A model generated the notes under the pieces. That model made no database searches. It was not told where the DNA came from and saw only the letters and a list, made by a program, of their open reading frames with translations. Shown piece after piece: positions 33,237 through 42,337 of a DNA stretch of 64,000 nt (position 1 is the first letter of the stretch; every line of letters starts with the position of its first letter). The DNA comes from Glycocaulis albus. GTDB lineage: Bacteria; Pseudomonadota; Alphaproteobacteria; Caulobacterales; Maricaulaceae. A program made the position numbers and the translations under genes. The stretch is from the NCBI RefSeq assembly GCF_014639075.1, contig NZ_BMFS01000012.1, positions 1-64,000 of the forward strand, in the 5' to 3' direction.

Positions 33237-33256
33237 CGTTAATTATCCTTCCTGCC

Positions 33257-33661
33257 CTAGCGCGGACGCGTGGAAATGGTCACCGGAACGTCCAGCTGCT
33301 GGAGCAGCTCCTGGACATCCAGAACCGTCCCCACCGGCGCATCAGCATCTCCCTGGATCATCGCTTCTGCACGGGGGTTTTCCTGCAGGAGCTGCTCCAG
33401 AACGTTTCTGAGCTGGTTCATCTGATAAACCTGACGGTTCACCCATATTTCGTCATCCGCCGTAACGGCGACGAGAATGGTCGGACGAACACGCTCTTCA
33501 GTCTCGGTAAGCGGACGCTGCACGTCCACACCCGGCTCTTTGACGAATACCGCCGTCACGATGAAGAAGATCAGCAGGATGAACACGACGTCCAGCATCG
33601 GGGTCATGTTCAGCTCGGTATCTTCTTCCTCGGTCATCACCCGGCTTTGTCGGCGCGCCAT
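33257..33661 (-). CDS. exbD: ExbD/TolR family biopolymer transport protein (second copy)
   Basis: 134 aa. Cytoplasmic N-terminus, one membrane helix with the essential Asp in NMTPMLDVVFILLIFFIVTA, and a periplasmic domain of about 90 residues. Forms the proton channel with ExbB and works with TonB. It lies 15 bases after the first ExbD gene. Confidence 0.94.
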   Translation of the reverse strand: MARRQSRVMTEEEDTELNMTPMLDVVFILLIFFIVTAVFVKEPGVDVQRPLTETEERVRPTILVAVTADDEIWVNRQVYQMNQLRNVLEQLLQENPRAEAMIQGDADAPVGTVLDVQELLQQLDVPVTISTRPR

Positions 33662-33676
33662 GTTGAATACTCCTCG

Positions 33677-34090
33677 CTACGACTGACCGCCGGAACGGTC
33701 TCGGTTAATCGACACCGGAATGCCGTTCGCCATCATCTCGTCCCAGATCTGCACCGTGATGCCGTGGAAGGCTTCGTCGTCAGGCTGGATCAGCACTGCC
33801 GAGTTCGGCGCTTCGGCCCGAAGGCGCGACACCGCAGCCATCACCCTGTCGGCCGATGTCTGGTCCTGGTTCACAAACACCCGGTTCTGATCGGTAATCT
33901 GGACCAGAATGACGGGGTTTGAGTCCTCAGGCGGCGTCTCCGACGGAGGCGGCGGGCGCATGTCGATGCCCTCTTCCTGGAGGAAGGTCGCCGTCACGAT
34001 GAAGAAGATCAGCAGGATGAACACGATATCCAGCATGGGCGTCATGTTGACGTCAGCTGAGTCGTTCGCGCGGTTCTTACGTCTGCGCAT
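33677..34090 (-). CDS. exbD: ExbD/TolR family biopolymer transport protein (first copy)
   Basis: 137 aa. The membrane helix is NMTPMLDIVFILLIFFIVTA with the proton-carrying Asp; the periplasmic domain contains PVILVQITDQNRVFVNQDQ. It is clearly a paralogue of the next gene rather than an exact duplicate. The start is 3 bases after the ExbB stop codon. Confidence 0.94.
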   Translation of the reverse strand: MRRRKNRANDSADVNMTPMLDIVFILLIFFIVTATFLQEEGIDMRPPPPSETPPEDSNPVILVQITDQNRVFVNQDQTSADRVMAAVSRLRAEAPNSAVLIQPDDEAFHGITVQIWDEMMANGIPVSINRDRSGGQS

Positions 34091-34093
34091 GGG

Positions 34094-34615
34094 CTACCCC
34101 ACTTCCAGTTCGTCGGCCAGCTCGTGCACACGGCGCTTGGCCATGCGTTCGATCTGGCTGGAGAAAATAAGCCCCGAAAGCGCGGAGACCATGCCAGCCA
34201 TCGTGGGGATGGTGGCGCGGGCAACACCCGCAGACATCGCACGGGCGTCCGATGAGCCAGAAATGGCCATCACATCGAACACCGCCACCATGCCGGTCAC
34301 CGTACCCAGAAGACCGAAGAGAGGCGCAAGAGCCACGAGGGTCTTGATCAACTCCACATTCTGGTCGGCCTTCAGCTTGACCTCGGAAATGAGCTGGTCG
34401 CGGATGGCATGGGCGTGCCAGGAGCTGTGGTCGCTGCGCGCGCCCCACTCCCGGATCGCCCGGCCGGCCACTCCCTTGTGGGCTAGCCCGAAATAGGCCA
34501 GCCGCTCAAGGATGAACGCCCACATCACGAAGGTCAGAGCCATGATCCAGGTCAGGATCGGGCCACCGCGCTCCAGGAATTCCTGCAGGCCGGAAAAGGC
34601 ACCTTGGAAATCCAT
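34094..34615 (-). CDS. exbB: MotA/TolQ/ExbB proton channel protein (short copy)
   Basis: 173 aa. Three membrane helices; conserved ExbB segments LIKTLVALAPLFGLLGTVTG (helix 2) and ATIPTMAGMVSALSGLIFSS (helix 3). Pairs with ExbD to form the motor that drives TonB. Minimal-length ExbB, in contrast to the long upstream paralogue. Confidence 0.94.
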   Translation of the reverse strand: MDFQGAFSGLQEFLERGGPILTWIMALTFVMWAFILERLAYFGLAHKGVAGRAIREWGARSDHSSWHAHAIRDQLISEVKLKADQNVELIKTLVALAPLFGLLGTVTGMVAVFDVMAISGSSDARAMSAGVARATIPTMAGMVSALSGLIFSSQIERMAKRRVHELADELEVG

Positions 34616-34629
34616 GATTGCCGGTCCTT

Positions 34630-36027
34630 CTAGCCAGCACGCTCTTCAGCGTGACGTGCGACGATGCCAGCGGCCTGCTCTTCCAGCGTTTGCTGAGCCC
34701 CGCGCGCGAAGCTGGCGGCAAACGAGTGGATGAAGAGCAGCGGAATGGCGGCGATAAGGCCCATAACCGTGGTCACGAGGGCCTCGGAGATACCACCCGC
34801 CATGATGCGGGGGTCGCCGGTGCCGAACAGCGTGATCTGCGTAAAGGTGCGGATCATACCCGTAACCGTACCCAGAAGACCCAGCAGCGGCGCGACGGCG
34901 GCAGCGAGCTTCAGGAAGTTCAAGCCGAACTCCAGCTTCGGCGTTTCACGCAGAATGGCTTCGTCCAGCTTGAGCTCGATGGTCTCGATCGGACGGTCCT
35001 TGACCTCTTCATAGGCCAGCATGATGCGGCCGAGCGGGTTGCCCTTGGACGCCGTGGAGCGGCGCTTCTGGCCATTGATCGCGGAGTTCGTGGTGAACAG
35101 CGAGAACAGGCGGAACAGACCGAAGGCAGCCGAGAAGATCAGCAGGCCGAGAATGATCTGCGCAACGATACCACCCTGGTTGAAGCGCTCGACCGTGTTG
35201 GGAACATCCTTGTAGATGTTCAGCAGCTGGCCACGCGACGGGTCGATCGGACCGGAGACGATCTCGCCCTCGGAAGCGCGCGCAAGCGTGCTGGCCGCAT
35301 CAAGCAGACGGCCCGGGGGCTGACGCTCCAGCGGCACCAAGCGATAGCCGGCGGCCGGGTTGGACTCTTCGGTCTGCCACAGCACGTAGCGCGTGCCGCC
35401 CTGCGTGATGAAGGCGTTGAACACGCCGACACGGGTCACGGAAACCGGCTGGCCATCGTTAACACCCGAAACACGGGCATCAAACGTGACGACATCGCCC
35501 TGAAGCTCCATTTCGGAGATCATGGCCTGCCAGATACGGTCGAGCTCAGCGCGGTCCGGCAGGGTGCGGCTCTGCGAAAGCTCGCGCAGCGGCTGGTGAC
35601 GGCCCGGGGCCTGAGCCGAGGCGATCGACGCCTCGATCGTCGAAGCGAACTCGCCAGACTTCTGGCGGGCGGCACCGAACAGCTCGCCGAACGCGCCCTG
35701 TTCACGGCGGAGCTGGGCATCCAGCTCCTGGATCTGCGCCTGGTTGGCTTCGAACTGGGCCTGATTGGCAGCGCCAGTCGCTTCCAGTGCGTTGAGCTGG
35801 CCGCGGGCCTGGGCAACCAGGGCCGCCTGACGGTCACGGTTGGCACGGAATTCCTGCAGGCGGCGCTGGTTTTCAGCAGCCGCGTCACGGGCATCTGCGC
35901 GAACGCGGTCAAGCAGTTGCGAAATGGAAGTCACCGGCTGGCGCTGGCTTTCCTGGGCCATCGCGGTGCCGGCAAGAAGGCTGGCGCTAAGCGAGACAGC
36001 CGCGGCAATTTTAAAAAGCGTTTTCAT
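34630..36027 (-). CDS. ExbB-type proton channel with long periplasmic coiled coil (TtpC-like)
   Basis: 465 aa. A signal peptide (MKTLFKIAAAVSLSASLLAG) is followed by ~200 periplasmic residues rich in coiled coil (ALVAQARGQLNALEATGAA, ELDAQLRREQGAF), then a C-terminal ExbB/TolQ channel domain (residues about 260-450) with LKLAAAVAPLLGLLGTVTGM and ALVTTVMGLIAAIPLLF. This matches TtpC of Vibrio TonB2 systems, a channel-like protein needed alongside ExbB2/ExbD2. It is the second gene of the operon, 26 bases after the DUF3450 gene. Confidence 0.9.
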   Translation of the reverse strand: MKTLFKIAAAVSLSASLLAGTAMAQESQRQPVTSISQLLDRVRADARDAAAENQRRLQEFRANRDRQAALVAQARGQLNALEATGAANQAQFEANQAQIQELDAQLRREQGAFGELFGAARQKSGEFASTIEASIASAQAPGRHQPLRELSQSRTLPDRAELDRIWQAMISEMELQGDVVTFDARVSGVNDGQPVSVTRVGVFNAFITQGGTRYVLWQTEESNPAAGYRLVPLERQPPGRLLDAASTLARASEGEIVSGPIDPSRGQLLNIYKDVPNTVERFNQGGIVAQIILGLLIFSAAFGLFRLFSLFTTNSAINGQKRRSTASKGNPLGRIMLAYEEVKDRPIETIELKLDEAILRETPKLEFGLNFLKLAAAVAPLLGLLGTVTGMIRTFTQITLFGTGDPRIMAGGISEALVTTVMGLIAAIPLLFIHSFAASFARGAQQTLEEQAAGIVARHAEERAG

Positions 36028-36053
36028 CGCCTTGTTTCTCCGTCTCTACAGCG

Positions 36054-36824
36054 CTAGCGGGTAGCCGGGCCCGGGAGGGGCGCGACGAACACGTCAGGCG
36101 TGGTCACTTCCTGCGCAATCCGCAGAGCACGCTGGACGTTGTTGGCATGGGACCCGGACAGCTGACGCCATTCAGGGTTCGACTGGGTCATGATTTCCAT
36201 CGAGCCGTTCTGGAAGATACGCACCATCGCGACACGGCCGAACTGGAGGACATTCACCTCGTTGGGCACGCCATCAATGGCCACTTCCTCGCTGTACGTG
36301 CGAAGGCTGCGCCCGTAGGCCGCCTCGATCTCGTAGGCGTTCAGGATGACACGGTATTTCTCGGCCGGCGGGACAGCCGCATCGCCGAGCAGTTGCTCGA
36401 TATTGTCGAGACGGGCGCGGCGCACATCGGTCTGGAACGGCAGATCGCCGGTCACAAACTCTTCAAGCGCCACATACATCTCAAGAAGCATCGGCGTCAG
36501 ATCGCGCTCGATCGTGCCGACCCGCTCGAGCTGAAACTGGAGCGCCTCAAGCTCGTTGGCTTGCGAACGCAGGAAGACCTCCTGCTGCTCCACATAGACG
36601 CGCTGATCCTCGATCTGCTGACGCAGAGCCAGATACTCACGCTCGAGATCGCCGGCGCGGTCCGCGACGTCATTGATCTCTTGCTGAGCCCGGGCGCCCT
36701 CCTGGGTGGACTGACGGGCCACCTGAAGCGCTTGATCGAGCTGGGCATGGGCTGCGCCCGCAACCAGCATGGAACCCAATCCGACGGCAATTGCCGTGCG
36801 GAGACGTGTTTTCAATTGTGACAT
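36054..36824 (-). CDS. DUF3450 family periplasmic coiled-coil protein
   Basis: 256 aa from the ATG at 36824 (GAGGCGA upstream; a GTG at 36836 is alternative). Signal peptide ending GAAHA, then a long coiled coil (residues about 25-110; EREYLALRQQIEDQRVYVEQ) and a globular C-terminus with GRVAMVRIFQNGSMEIMTQS. DUF3450 proteins are the usual first gene of TtpC-type TonB operons and probably interact with the TtpC-like coiled coil. A terminator-like hairpin and a perfect palindrome lie between 36884 and 36956, in the probable leader. Confidence 0.9.
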   Translation of the reverse strand: MSQLKTRLRTAIAVGLGSMLVAGAAHAQLDQALQVARQSTQEGARAQQEINDVADRAGDLEREYLALRQQIEDQRVYVEQQEVFLRSQANELEALQFQLERVGTIERDLTPMLLEMYVALEEFVTGDLPFQTDVRRARLDNIEQLLGDAAVPPAEKYRVILNAYEIEAAYGRSLRTYSEEVAIDGVPNEVNVLQFGRVAMVRIFQNGSMEIMTQSNPEWRQLSGSHANNVQRALRIAQEVTTPDVFVAPLPGPATR

Positions 36825-36883
36825 GTCTCGCCTCACAGAAGCCGGCCAGCAAACAGGGAATGTTGCTCGTCCGGATACCCTCT

Positions 36884-36920
36884 AAAAAAAACCCGCCAGG
36901 CCAAAAGCCTCAACCTGACG
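36884..36920 (-). terminator. Terminator-like hairpin in the leader of the TonB operon
   Basis: On the minus strand: stem CGTCAGG, a 13-base loop, stem CCTGGCG, GGG and eight T (A-run 36884..36891). It ends about 60 bases before the DUF3450 start codon. It could end the tRNA-Gln transcript coming from 37295 or act as a leader attenuator of the operon; the sequence does not decide between them. Confidence 0.6.
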
Positions 36921-36935
36921 CCCCCGACAACCTAT

Positions 36936-36956
36936 TGGCGCAAGAACCTTGCGCCA
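36936..36956. promoter_or_regulatory. Perfect palindrome upstream of the TonB operon
   Basis: TGGCGCAAG-AAC-CTTGCGCCA: 9-bp perfect arms with a 3-base centre. It lies 15 bases upstream (in minus-strand direction) of the terminator-like hairpin. Could be an operator or an RNA stem-loop. The rest of the gap 36957..37294 holds nothing I can annotate. Confidence 0.5.
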
Positions 36957-37294
36957 GAGCCCATCAGGGCCCGCGAATCGTCTGCAGGGAATAACCGTGT
37001 AATCAATTATCCCCTTTCAAACGCGGCGTTTCCCGCCGTCTTTTTGAATGAGCAGATGCCATGCATTCCACTCCATAACGTTGACGCTAGCGCTCAAACC
37101 GTCAGCAATCAACCGTGCAAGCGCTGCAAAAGCTGTGCCGCTCGCAGTTAACGCTTCCTAGTGCGAAACGGTTTCGAAATTGCGACAGAAACCGCATTGT
37201 TGCGCTGCGGCACGCCCCGCCAGTCCCGGCTGCAACACCGGATATGGGAGTGGAAAGAATGCCAGCCGAAATGGGCGAAGAGATGACGGGAAAA

Positions 37295-37369
37295 TGGCTG
37301 GGGTGCCAGGATTCGAACCTGGGAATGGCGGTACCAAAAACCGCTGCCTTACCGCTTGGCCACACCCCA
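37295..37369 (-). tRNA. tRNA-Gln (anticodon TTG)
   Basis: 75 bases including the encoded CCA. Acceptor stem TGGGGTG/CACCCCA, D arm GGCCAAGCGGTAAGGC, anticodon loop TTTTGGT giving TTG at positions 34-36, T arm CCAGGTTCGAATCCTGG. All stems pair. Confidence 0.97.
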
Positions 37370-37526
37370 GCAGAACACCCGGAGGTGTTTGCGGAGAGGC
37401 TAGATAGCCCGCACCGGAACGCGATGCAACGCCCTCCTGCAACTGTCTGACACAATCTTCTGCACAAAAGCCAGCCGAGCGTGATTGCCATGCCGCCGGT
37501 GACTGGATATACAGCCCGCCTCGGTT

Positions 37527-37603
37527 CGGAGTATAGCTCAGCCTGGTAGAGCACCGTCTTCGGGAGGCGGGGGTCGCAAGTTCGAATCTTGCTACTCCGA
37601 CCA
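37527..37603 (+). tRNA. tRNA-Pro (anticodon CGG)
   Basis: 77 bases including the encoded CCA. Acceptor stem CGGAGTA/TACTCCG, D arm AGCTCAGCCTGGTAGAGC, anticodon arm CCGTC-TTCGGGA-GGCGG giving CGG, T arm GCAAGTTCGAATCTTGC. Reads codon CCG, as E. coli proK does. Divergent from tRNA-Gln. Confidence 0.97.
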
Positions 37604-37739
37604 GTTCCATCCCGCCCCCTCATCAAACATTGCGGATAATACACAAGCGGCGGCCTCGACCGTGCGCGCCGCGCTCTATATCCTCCTCCGGGAGGGGCCC
37701 GTATTGCGGCCAAGTCTGCGGATGATCGGGAGTGCTGCG

Positions 37740-39536
37740 ATGCGCCAGTTCTGGATAACCTTTTTCGGGTCGGTAGCCGGCGTCATCGCCGGTGCGTTGC
37801 TGACCATGCTTCTGCTTGGCTTCATGCTGGCGGCACTGATCGCGTCTGCCGCGCAACAGGCGAGCGAAGGCCGCAGTGCGCGCGCCTCGGGCGGGGACCT
37901 TGTCCTCCAGCTCGATCTTCGCCGTGACCGGCTTGACCAGCCCTCGCGATCACCGTTCGCGTTTTCAGAGCCGCTGTCGGTGGTCGACATCGTGACCACG
38001 CTTCAGCGCGCTCAGTCGGATGACAGGGTTCGCGGCGTCTTCATCCGCGCAAACGAGTTCGGCATGTCGCCCGCACAGGCCGAGGAGATCCGCAGCGCCC
38101 TCGCCCGCTTCTCCGGCAGCGGCCGCTTTGTAATCGCGCACGCGCAAGGCTTTGAAGGCACCGGAATTACCAATTATTTCGCAGTCAGCGGCGCCGACGA
38201 GATCTGGATGCAGGACACATCGGCATTCTCCGCTGTCGGCCTTGCCAGCGAATCGCTCTTCCTCGGCGGCCTGTTCGAGCAGTTCGGTGCCCAGGCCGAA
38301 TTCCTTCAGTTCCACGAGTACAAGAACGCGGCCAACACCTTCACCGAGGACGGGTTTACCGAAGCCCATCTGGAGGCCACCACCTCCTTCCTCAATGCCA
38401 TTTTGAATTCCGCTATGACAGCCTCCTCTGAGGATCGCGGCATGGATGCTTCCACCTTCCGCCAGCGCATCGTATCCGGCCCGCACAGTGCCGAGGCCGC
38501 ACTGCAGGCCGGCCTTGTTGACCAGCTCGGTCATCCGGCGGCTGCGCGCGAAGCGGCCCTGGAGCGGGCTGGCGGGAATGCAACTGTCCAGGATATTGAA
38601 ACCTATGCCCGCAATCTCGCGGCAACACCGCCTGCAACGCGCGGTCCGGTAATCGCCATGGTCAGCGGACAAGGTTCGATCATCACCGGATCGGGCGAGA
38701 CCGGATTTGGCGGCGGTAACGTCATAGGCGGTGACGCAATGGCAGACGCGATTGATGCCGCCGCGGCAGCAGAGGATGTGCGGGCCATTATCGTGCGCGT
38801 CGATAGTGGCGGCGGCTCGGCGATTGCGTCCGACCAGATATGGGACGCCGTTGTCAGGGCCCGTGAAGCCGGCAAGCCTGTCATCGTGTCGATGGCGTCT
38901 CTCGCAGCATCGGGCGGCTACTATCTGGCCGCTCCGGCGGACATGATCATCGCCAACGCCACCACGCTGACCGGCTCTATCGGCGTTGTCTTCGGCAAGG
39001 TGGTTGTCGAAGGCGCGCTGGACCGTATCGGGGTCAATATCGAGCCGGTATCGGTCGGCGGCGAGTTCGCCACCGCCTACTCTGCCCAGACCCCGTTCAG
39101 CGAAAGCCAGCGCGCAGCCATCGAGGCCATGGCCTCGGAAATCTACGACGATTTCACCGGCCGGGTCGCCGAGGGGCGCGACCTGCCCATTACCCGCGTG
39201 CGCGAGATCGCGCGCGGACGGGTCTGGACGGGCGCACAGGCTCTCGAACTGGGGCTGGTTGACCGTATCGGCGGGCTGCACGAGGCCCTGGAAGCGGCAC
39301 GCGAACTCGCCGGTATCGATGCGGACGAGACGCTGCGCATTCGCCGCTATCCGCGCCAGCCCACGCCGATGGAAGCACTCCAGCAGCTCTTCGGCCTGAC
39401 CGCCGAAGGCGCCCAGTCGGCATCACGCCTGCAGGCCCTGCTGGAATTGCCCGAAGTCCGCGCAGCGCTTGAGGCGCGTGAGCTTGCGGGCGTTCGCGGC
39501 GTGCAGATGCGCACGGATGAGCGCGTCCCGCGCTGA
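37740..39536 (+). CDS. sppA: Signal peptide peptidase SppA, 67K type
   Basis: 598 aa from the ATG at 37740 (GGGAG upstream); in-frame ATGs further upstream at 37662 and 37722 are less likely. Membrane protease that degrades cleaved signal peptides in the periplasm. One N-terminal membrane helix (residues about 4-28), two tandem S49 peptidase domains; the catalytic Lys lies in the N-terminal domain (HEYKNAANTFTEDGFTEAH) and the Ser in the C-terminal domain (SMASLAASGGYYLAAPADM). This Lys/Ser split across domains is that of E. coli SppA. Followed by a terminator. Confidence 0.94.
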   Translation: MRQFWITFFGSVAGVIAGALLTMLLLGFMLAALIASAAQQASEGRSARASGGDLVLQLDLRRDRLDQPSRSPFAFSEPLSVVDIVTTLQRAQSDDRVRGVFIRANEFGMSPAQAEEIRSALARFSGSGRFVIAHAQGFEGTGITNYFAVSGADEIWMQDTSAFSAVGLASESLFLGGLFEQFGAQAEFLQFHEYKNAANTFTEDGFTEAHLEATTSFLNAILNSAMTASSEDRGMDASTFRQRIVSGPHSAEAALQAGLVDQLGHPAAAREAALERAGGNATVQDIETYARNLAATPPATRGPVIAMVSGQGSIITGSGETGFGGGNVIGGDAMADAIDAAAAAEDVRAIIVRVDSGGGSAIASDQIWDAVVRAREAGKPVIVSMASLAASGGYYLAAPADMIIANATTLTGSIGVVFGKVVVEGALDRIGVNIEPVSVGGEFATAYSAQTPFSESQRAAIEAMASEIYDDFTGRVAEGRDLPITRVREIARGRVWTGAQALELGLVDRIGGLHEALEAARELAGIDADETLRIRRYPRQPTPMEALQQLFGLTAEGAQSASRLQALLELPEVRAALEARELAGVRGVQMRTDERVPR

Positions 39537-39570
39537 CAGCTTTCCAGTCAGTGCCGACAATAAAAAAAAA

Positions 39571-39600
39571 GCCCGCCGGGATGCTCCGGCGGGCTTTTTT
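39571..39600. terminator. Bidirectional rho-independent terminator between sppA and the DUF3667 gene
   Basis: Stem GCCCGCCGG (39571..39579), 6-base loop, stem CCGGCGGGC (39586..39594), six T on the plus strand and nine A before the stem, so it can serve both convergent genes. Confidence 0.9.
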
Positions 39601-39617
39601 GATGCGCCGCGCCTCAA

Positions 39618-40700
39618 TCAACTGGCCAGCGACATGGCACCGAAGATGACGGCCATGAGCAGACCCGTCATCAGGAAGAAGAAATACAGGCCGTCCAGCA
39701 CCAGCGTGCGCACCACCGAACTGAACCGGCCCCGCTCATAGACGACGCGGTTTATCCGGTAGAGATAGGCGTTGGCGTAGATCAAGAGGCCCAGCGTCGC
39801 CCAGCCCCAGCCGATCACCATCGATGCCAGCACGGTCACGGTCATCGCCAGGAACAGCGCGGCATGGAAATGCAGCGATACGATCAGGTGATCGAAATAG
39901 AGAAAGCGCCGCCGCCAAAGATACACCAGGGCCAGCAGGGCCGCGTAAACGGGCAGAAGGACGAACATGATACGCGGCACCCAACGGCGGGTCTCGGCCC
40001 ACAGACGGGACGCGTTGTCGCGCACAAAGGCCAGCCCTGTCGCGTCCAGATCGCCCGTCCGGCCCGCCTCCTGCAAGGCTTCAAGGGCCTCGGGCGGCAT
40101 GCCGGCTGCCGGAGGCGGGCTGCCGGTACGGTCCGGCACATCCTGCGGCGTTTCCGGATCGCGTCCGCGCAAGATGCTGTCTGCCAGCCCGAGGCCTTCG
40201 AGCGCGTCCCGGTATTCCTCCTCGGTCATCTCTCCGCTGTCGCGCGCCTGCTCCAGCTGTTCACGGGCGGTATCGATCCCGCCCATGGACGGATCGAAGC
40301 CGATCCCCTGCCCCAGCGTCAGCGGCAGCAGAACGAAAAAGATGAGGGATGCAAAAACGTAGAGGCGGAAGGGTGGAATGAACCGGGCCCGGCGGCCATC
40401 GAGATAGTCTCGCGATACGCGGCCCGGATACAGCATCAGTGCCGGCAGGGTTTGCGCGATGCGCCCGTCCATCACAAACAGGGTCTCGACGCTTTCCTTT
40501 ACCAGCGTCCAGAAGGGGCGCCGCAGGCTGCGGGCGCTCTGCCCGCACTGATGGCAGTACTCGCCAGCCAGTTCGGCGCCGCAATTGCGGCACATGCCAT
40601 CGCTGGCGCCATCACCGCGGCCGGAGCCGAGCCCGCCCAGCGCATCTGCCTGGACGTGCTCGACAACCGTATCTGCGGCATCTCCCAGCGGGTCGTTCAA
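39618..40700 (-). CDS. DUF3667 domain-containing membrane protein with zinc ribbon
   Basis: 360 aa. N-terminal zinc ribbon CRNCGAELAGEYCHQCGQ (residues 37-54), then the conserved DUF3667 segment (FWTLVKESVETLF, YPGRVSRDYLDGRRARFIPP) leading into membrane helices, a soluble acidic/Pro-rich loop of ~120 residues, and three or four helices at the C-terminus. Function unknown. Begins 5 bases after the stop codon of the upstream peptide-binding lipoprotein gene, so probably cotranscribed with it. Confidence 0.86.
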   Translation of the reverse strand: MNDPLGDAADTVVEHVQADALGGLGSGRGDGASDGMCRNCGAELAGEYCHQCGQSARSLRRPFWTLVKESVETLFVMDGRIAQTLPALMLYPGRVSRDYLDGRRARFIPPFRLYVFASLIFFVLLPLTLGQGIGFDPSMGGIDTAREQLEQARDSGEMTEEEYRDALEGLGLADSILRGRDPETPQDVPDRTGSPPPAAGMPPEALEALQEAGRTGDLDATGLAFVRDNASRLWAETRRWVPRIMFVLLPVYAALLALVYLWRRRFLYFDHLIVSLHFHAALFLAMTVTVLASMVIGWGWATLGLLIYANAYLYRINRVVYERGRFSSVVRTLVLDGLYFFFLMTGLLMAVIFGAMSLAS

Positions 40701-40705
40701 TAGCC

Positions 40706-42337
40706 TCAGCCTTCAGCCGAACCGTCCTCAAGATCGGAGAAACACATCCAGCGGGTGCGGTGAATGTGGACGATATTGTCCTCCCACCCGGTCACCCGCG
40801 GGTTCACGAGTGATTTGTTCACATAGTAGACAATCGGGATGTAGGGCATCTCGTCGAGCATGATCTGCTCGGCCTCGGCCAGCATGCGGCCGCGCTCCTC
40901 GGCATCGATCGTGCGGTTGGCCTGTGCCACCAGGGTGTCATACGCCTCGTTTGACCAGCGCGTATAGTTCATCGGCACGGACTCGGTCTCGGCCAGGAAC
41001 AGGAAGTTGTAGGCGTCGTTGTAATCGCCAATCCAGCCGCCATCGCCCAGCTCGTAGTCGGCCGAACGCATGTTGGAATAGTGGATTTGCGTCTCGACGA
41101 CCTGGATATCCACCTGCACCCAGTCGGCGATCAGCTGCCAGTCCTGCTGGACGACAGGCGCTATGCGCGGATTGTCGCCCGTGGCACGGAATGTGTAGGT
41201 GAAACGCAAGGGATTGTTTGGCCCGTAGCCGGCTTCCTCCAGAAGTTCACGCGCGAGGCGGCGGCGCTCTTCCACCGGAGCATCAAACCAGCCGATCCGG
41301 GCCGTGCCGGGATAGTTGTCTACGCCCGGCGGAATGAACGAGTAGGCCGGAATCTGGCCGGCGCGCAGGATATTCTCCGCGATGAAGTCCCGGTCGATCG
41401 CCATGCCCAGCGCGTTACGCACGCGCGGATCGGCGAACTGTTCCAGGGTCGTGTTGAACGAGAAGTACACAATCCCGAGATAGGGATGCACCCGTACATA
41501 GTCGGGCACCTGCTGGCGCAGGAAGGGCAGGCTCTGGCCGGCAAAATCGGTGATCAGGTCCAGCTCGCCATTGCGCACGCGGCGCTCGGCCGCCGCATTG
41601 TCCACGGTCGGGTAGTAGAACACCTCGTCAATGCAGACATTTTCGTTATCCCAGAACAGCTCGTTGCGGGTCACGTGCACGAAATTGCTGGCCCGCCAGT
41701 CGACCAGCCTGTAGGGGCCATTCGTCTGAATGTTCTGCGGTTGCACCCAGGCATCGCCATAACGCTCCACGACGTGGCGGGGAACAGGGAACGTCGTGTA
41801 GTGCGTCAGAAGGCCCGGCAGGTAGGGTGCCGGAAACTCCAGCTCGATGACCAGAGTGCGCTCATCCACCGCACGGACGCCGAGTTCCTCCGGCGCCATG
41901 TCCCCGACATTCACCGGGCGCGCATTGCGGATGGGATAGAGAACGGAGGCGTAGTTCGCCAGCGTCTCCGGCGTCAGGATACGGCGAAGCGCATACTCGA
42001 AATCATAGGCGGTAACCGGCTCGCCATCGCTCCATTGCGCTTCACGCAGGATGAAGGTCCAGCTCAAGCCGTCCTCCGACATTTCCCAGCTTTCGGCCAT
42101 GCCCGGCACGGTCTCTCCGGCTGCGTCCTCGGTGAACAGGCCGATGAACATGTCCCCGATAATATTGTTTTCCCAGGTTCCCGAAGCCTTGTGGGGATCC
42201 AGCGTCAGGGGCTCTGCCATATTGCCCCGGTGAAGCACGACCGAGTCACTGTCGACATTGCTGCGGCCGCATGCATTCAGCGCCAGAGCGGCAATACCGG
42301 CCAGCGCAAGACCGCCCGCCTGTCTCATTATCCCCAT
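40706..42337 (-). CDS. Peptide-type ABC transporter substrate-binding lipoprotein (OppA-like)
   Basis: 543 aa from the ATG at 42337 (AGGAG nine bases upstream). Signal peptide with lipobox LNAC, lipidated Cys23. SBP_bac_5 family: EPLTLDPHKASGTWENNI at the start of the mature part, GMAESWEMSEDGLSWTFILR, FADPRVRNALGMAIDRDFI and AYNFLFLAETES. Captures oligopeptides in the periplasm. Permease genes oppB/oppC-type lie upstream on the same strand but are separated by a gene of opposite orientation, so this gene has its own promoter. Confidence 0.93.
   Translation of the reverse strand: MGIMRQAGGLALAGIAALALNACGRSNVDSDSVVLHRGNMAEPLTLDPHKASGTWENNIIGDMFIGLFTEDAAGETVPGMAESWEMSEDGLSWTFILREAQWSDGEPVTAYDFEYALRRILTPETLANYASVLYPIRNARPVNVGDMAPEELGVRAVDERTLVIELEFPAPYLPGLLTHYTTFPVPRHVVERYGDAWVQPQNIQTNGPYRLVDWRASNFVHVTRNELFWDNENVCIDEVFYYPTVDNAAAERRVRNGELDLITDFAGQSLPFLRQQVPDYVRVHPYLGIVYFSFNTTLEQFADPRVRNALGMAIDRDFIAENILRAGQIPAYSFIPPGVDNYPGTARIGWFDAPVEERRRLARELLEEAGYGPNNPLRFTYTFRATGDNPRIAPVVQQDWQLIADWVQVDIQVVETQIHYSNMRSADYELGDGGWIGDYNDAYNFLFLAETESVPMNYTRWSNEAYDTLVAQANRTIDAEERGRMLAEAEQIMLDEMPYIPIVYYVNKSLVNPRVTGWEDNIVHIHRTRWMCFSDLEDGSAEG

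Noticed and set aside
37965-39281. A 438-codon minus-strand frame opposite sppA
   Set aside because: Antisense shadow of a conserved protease; product is a Gly/His/Arg-rich string with no domain.
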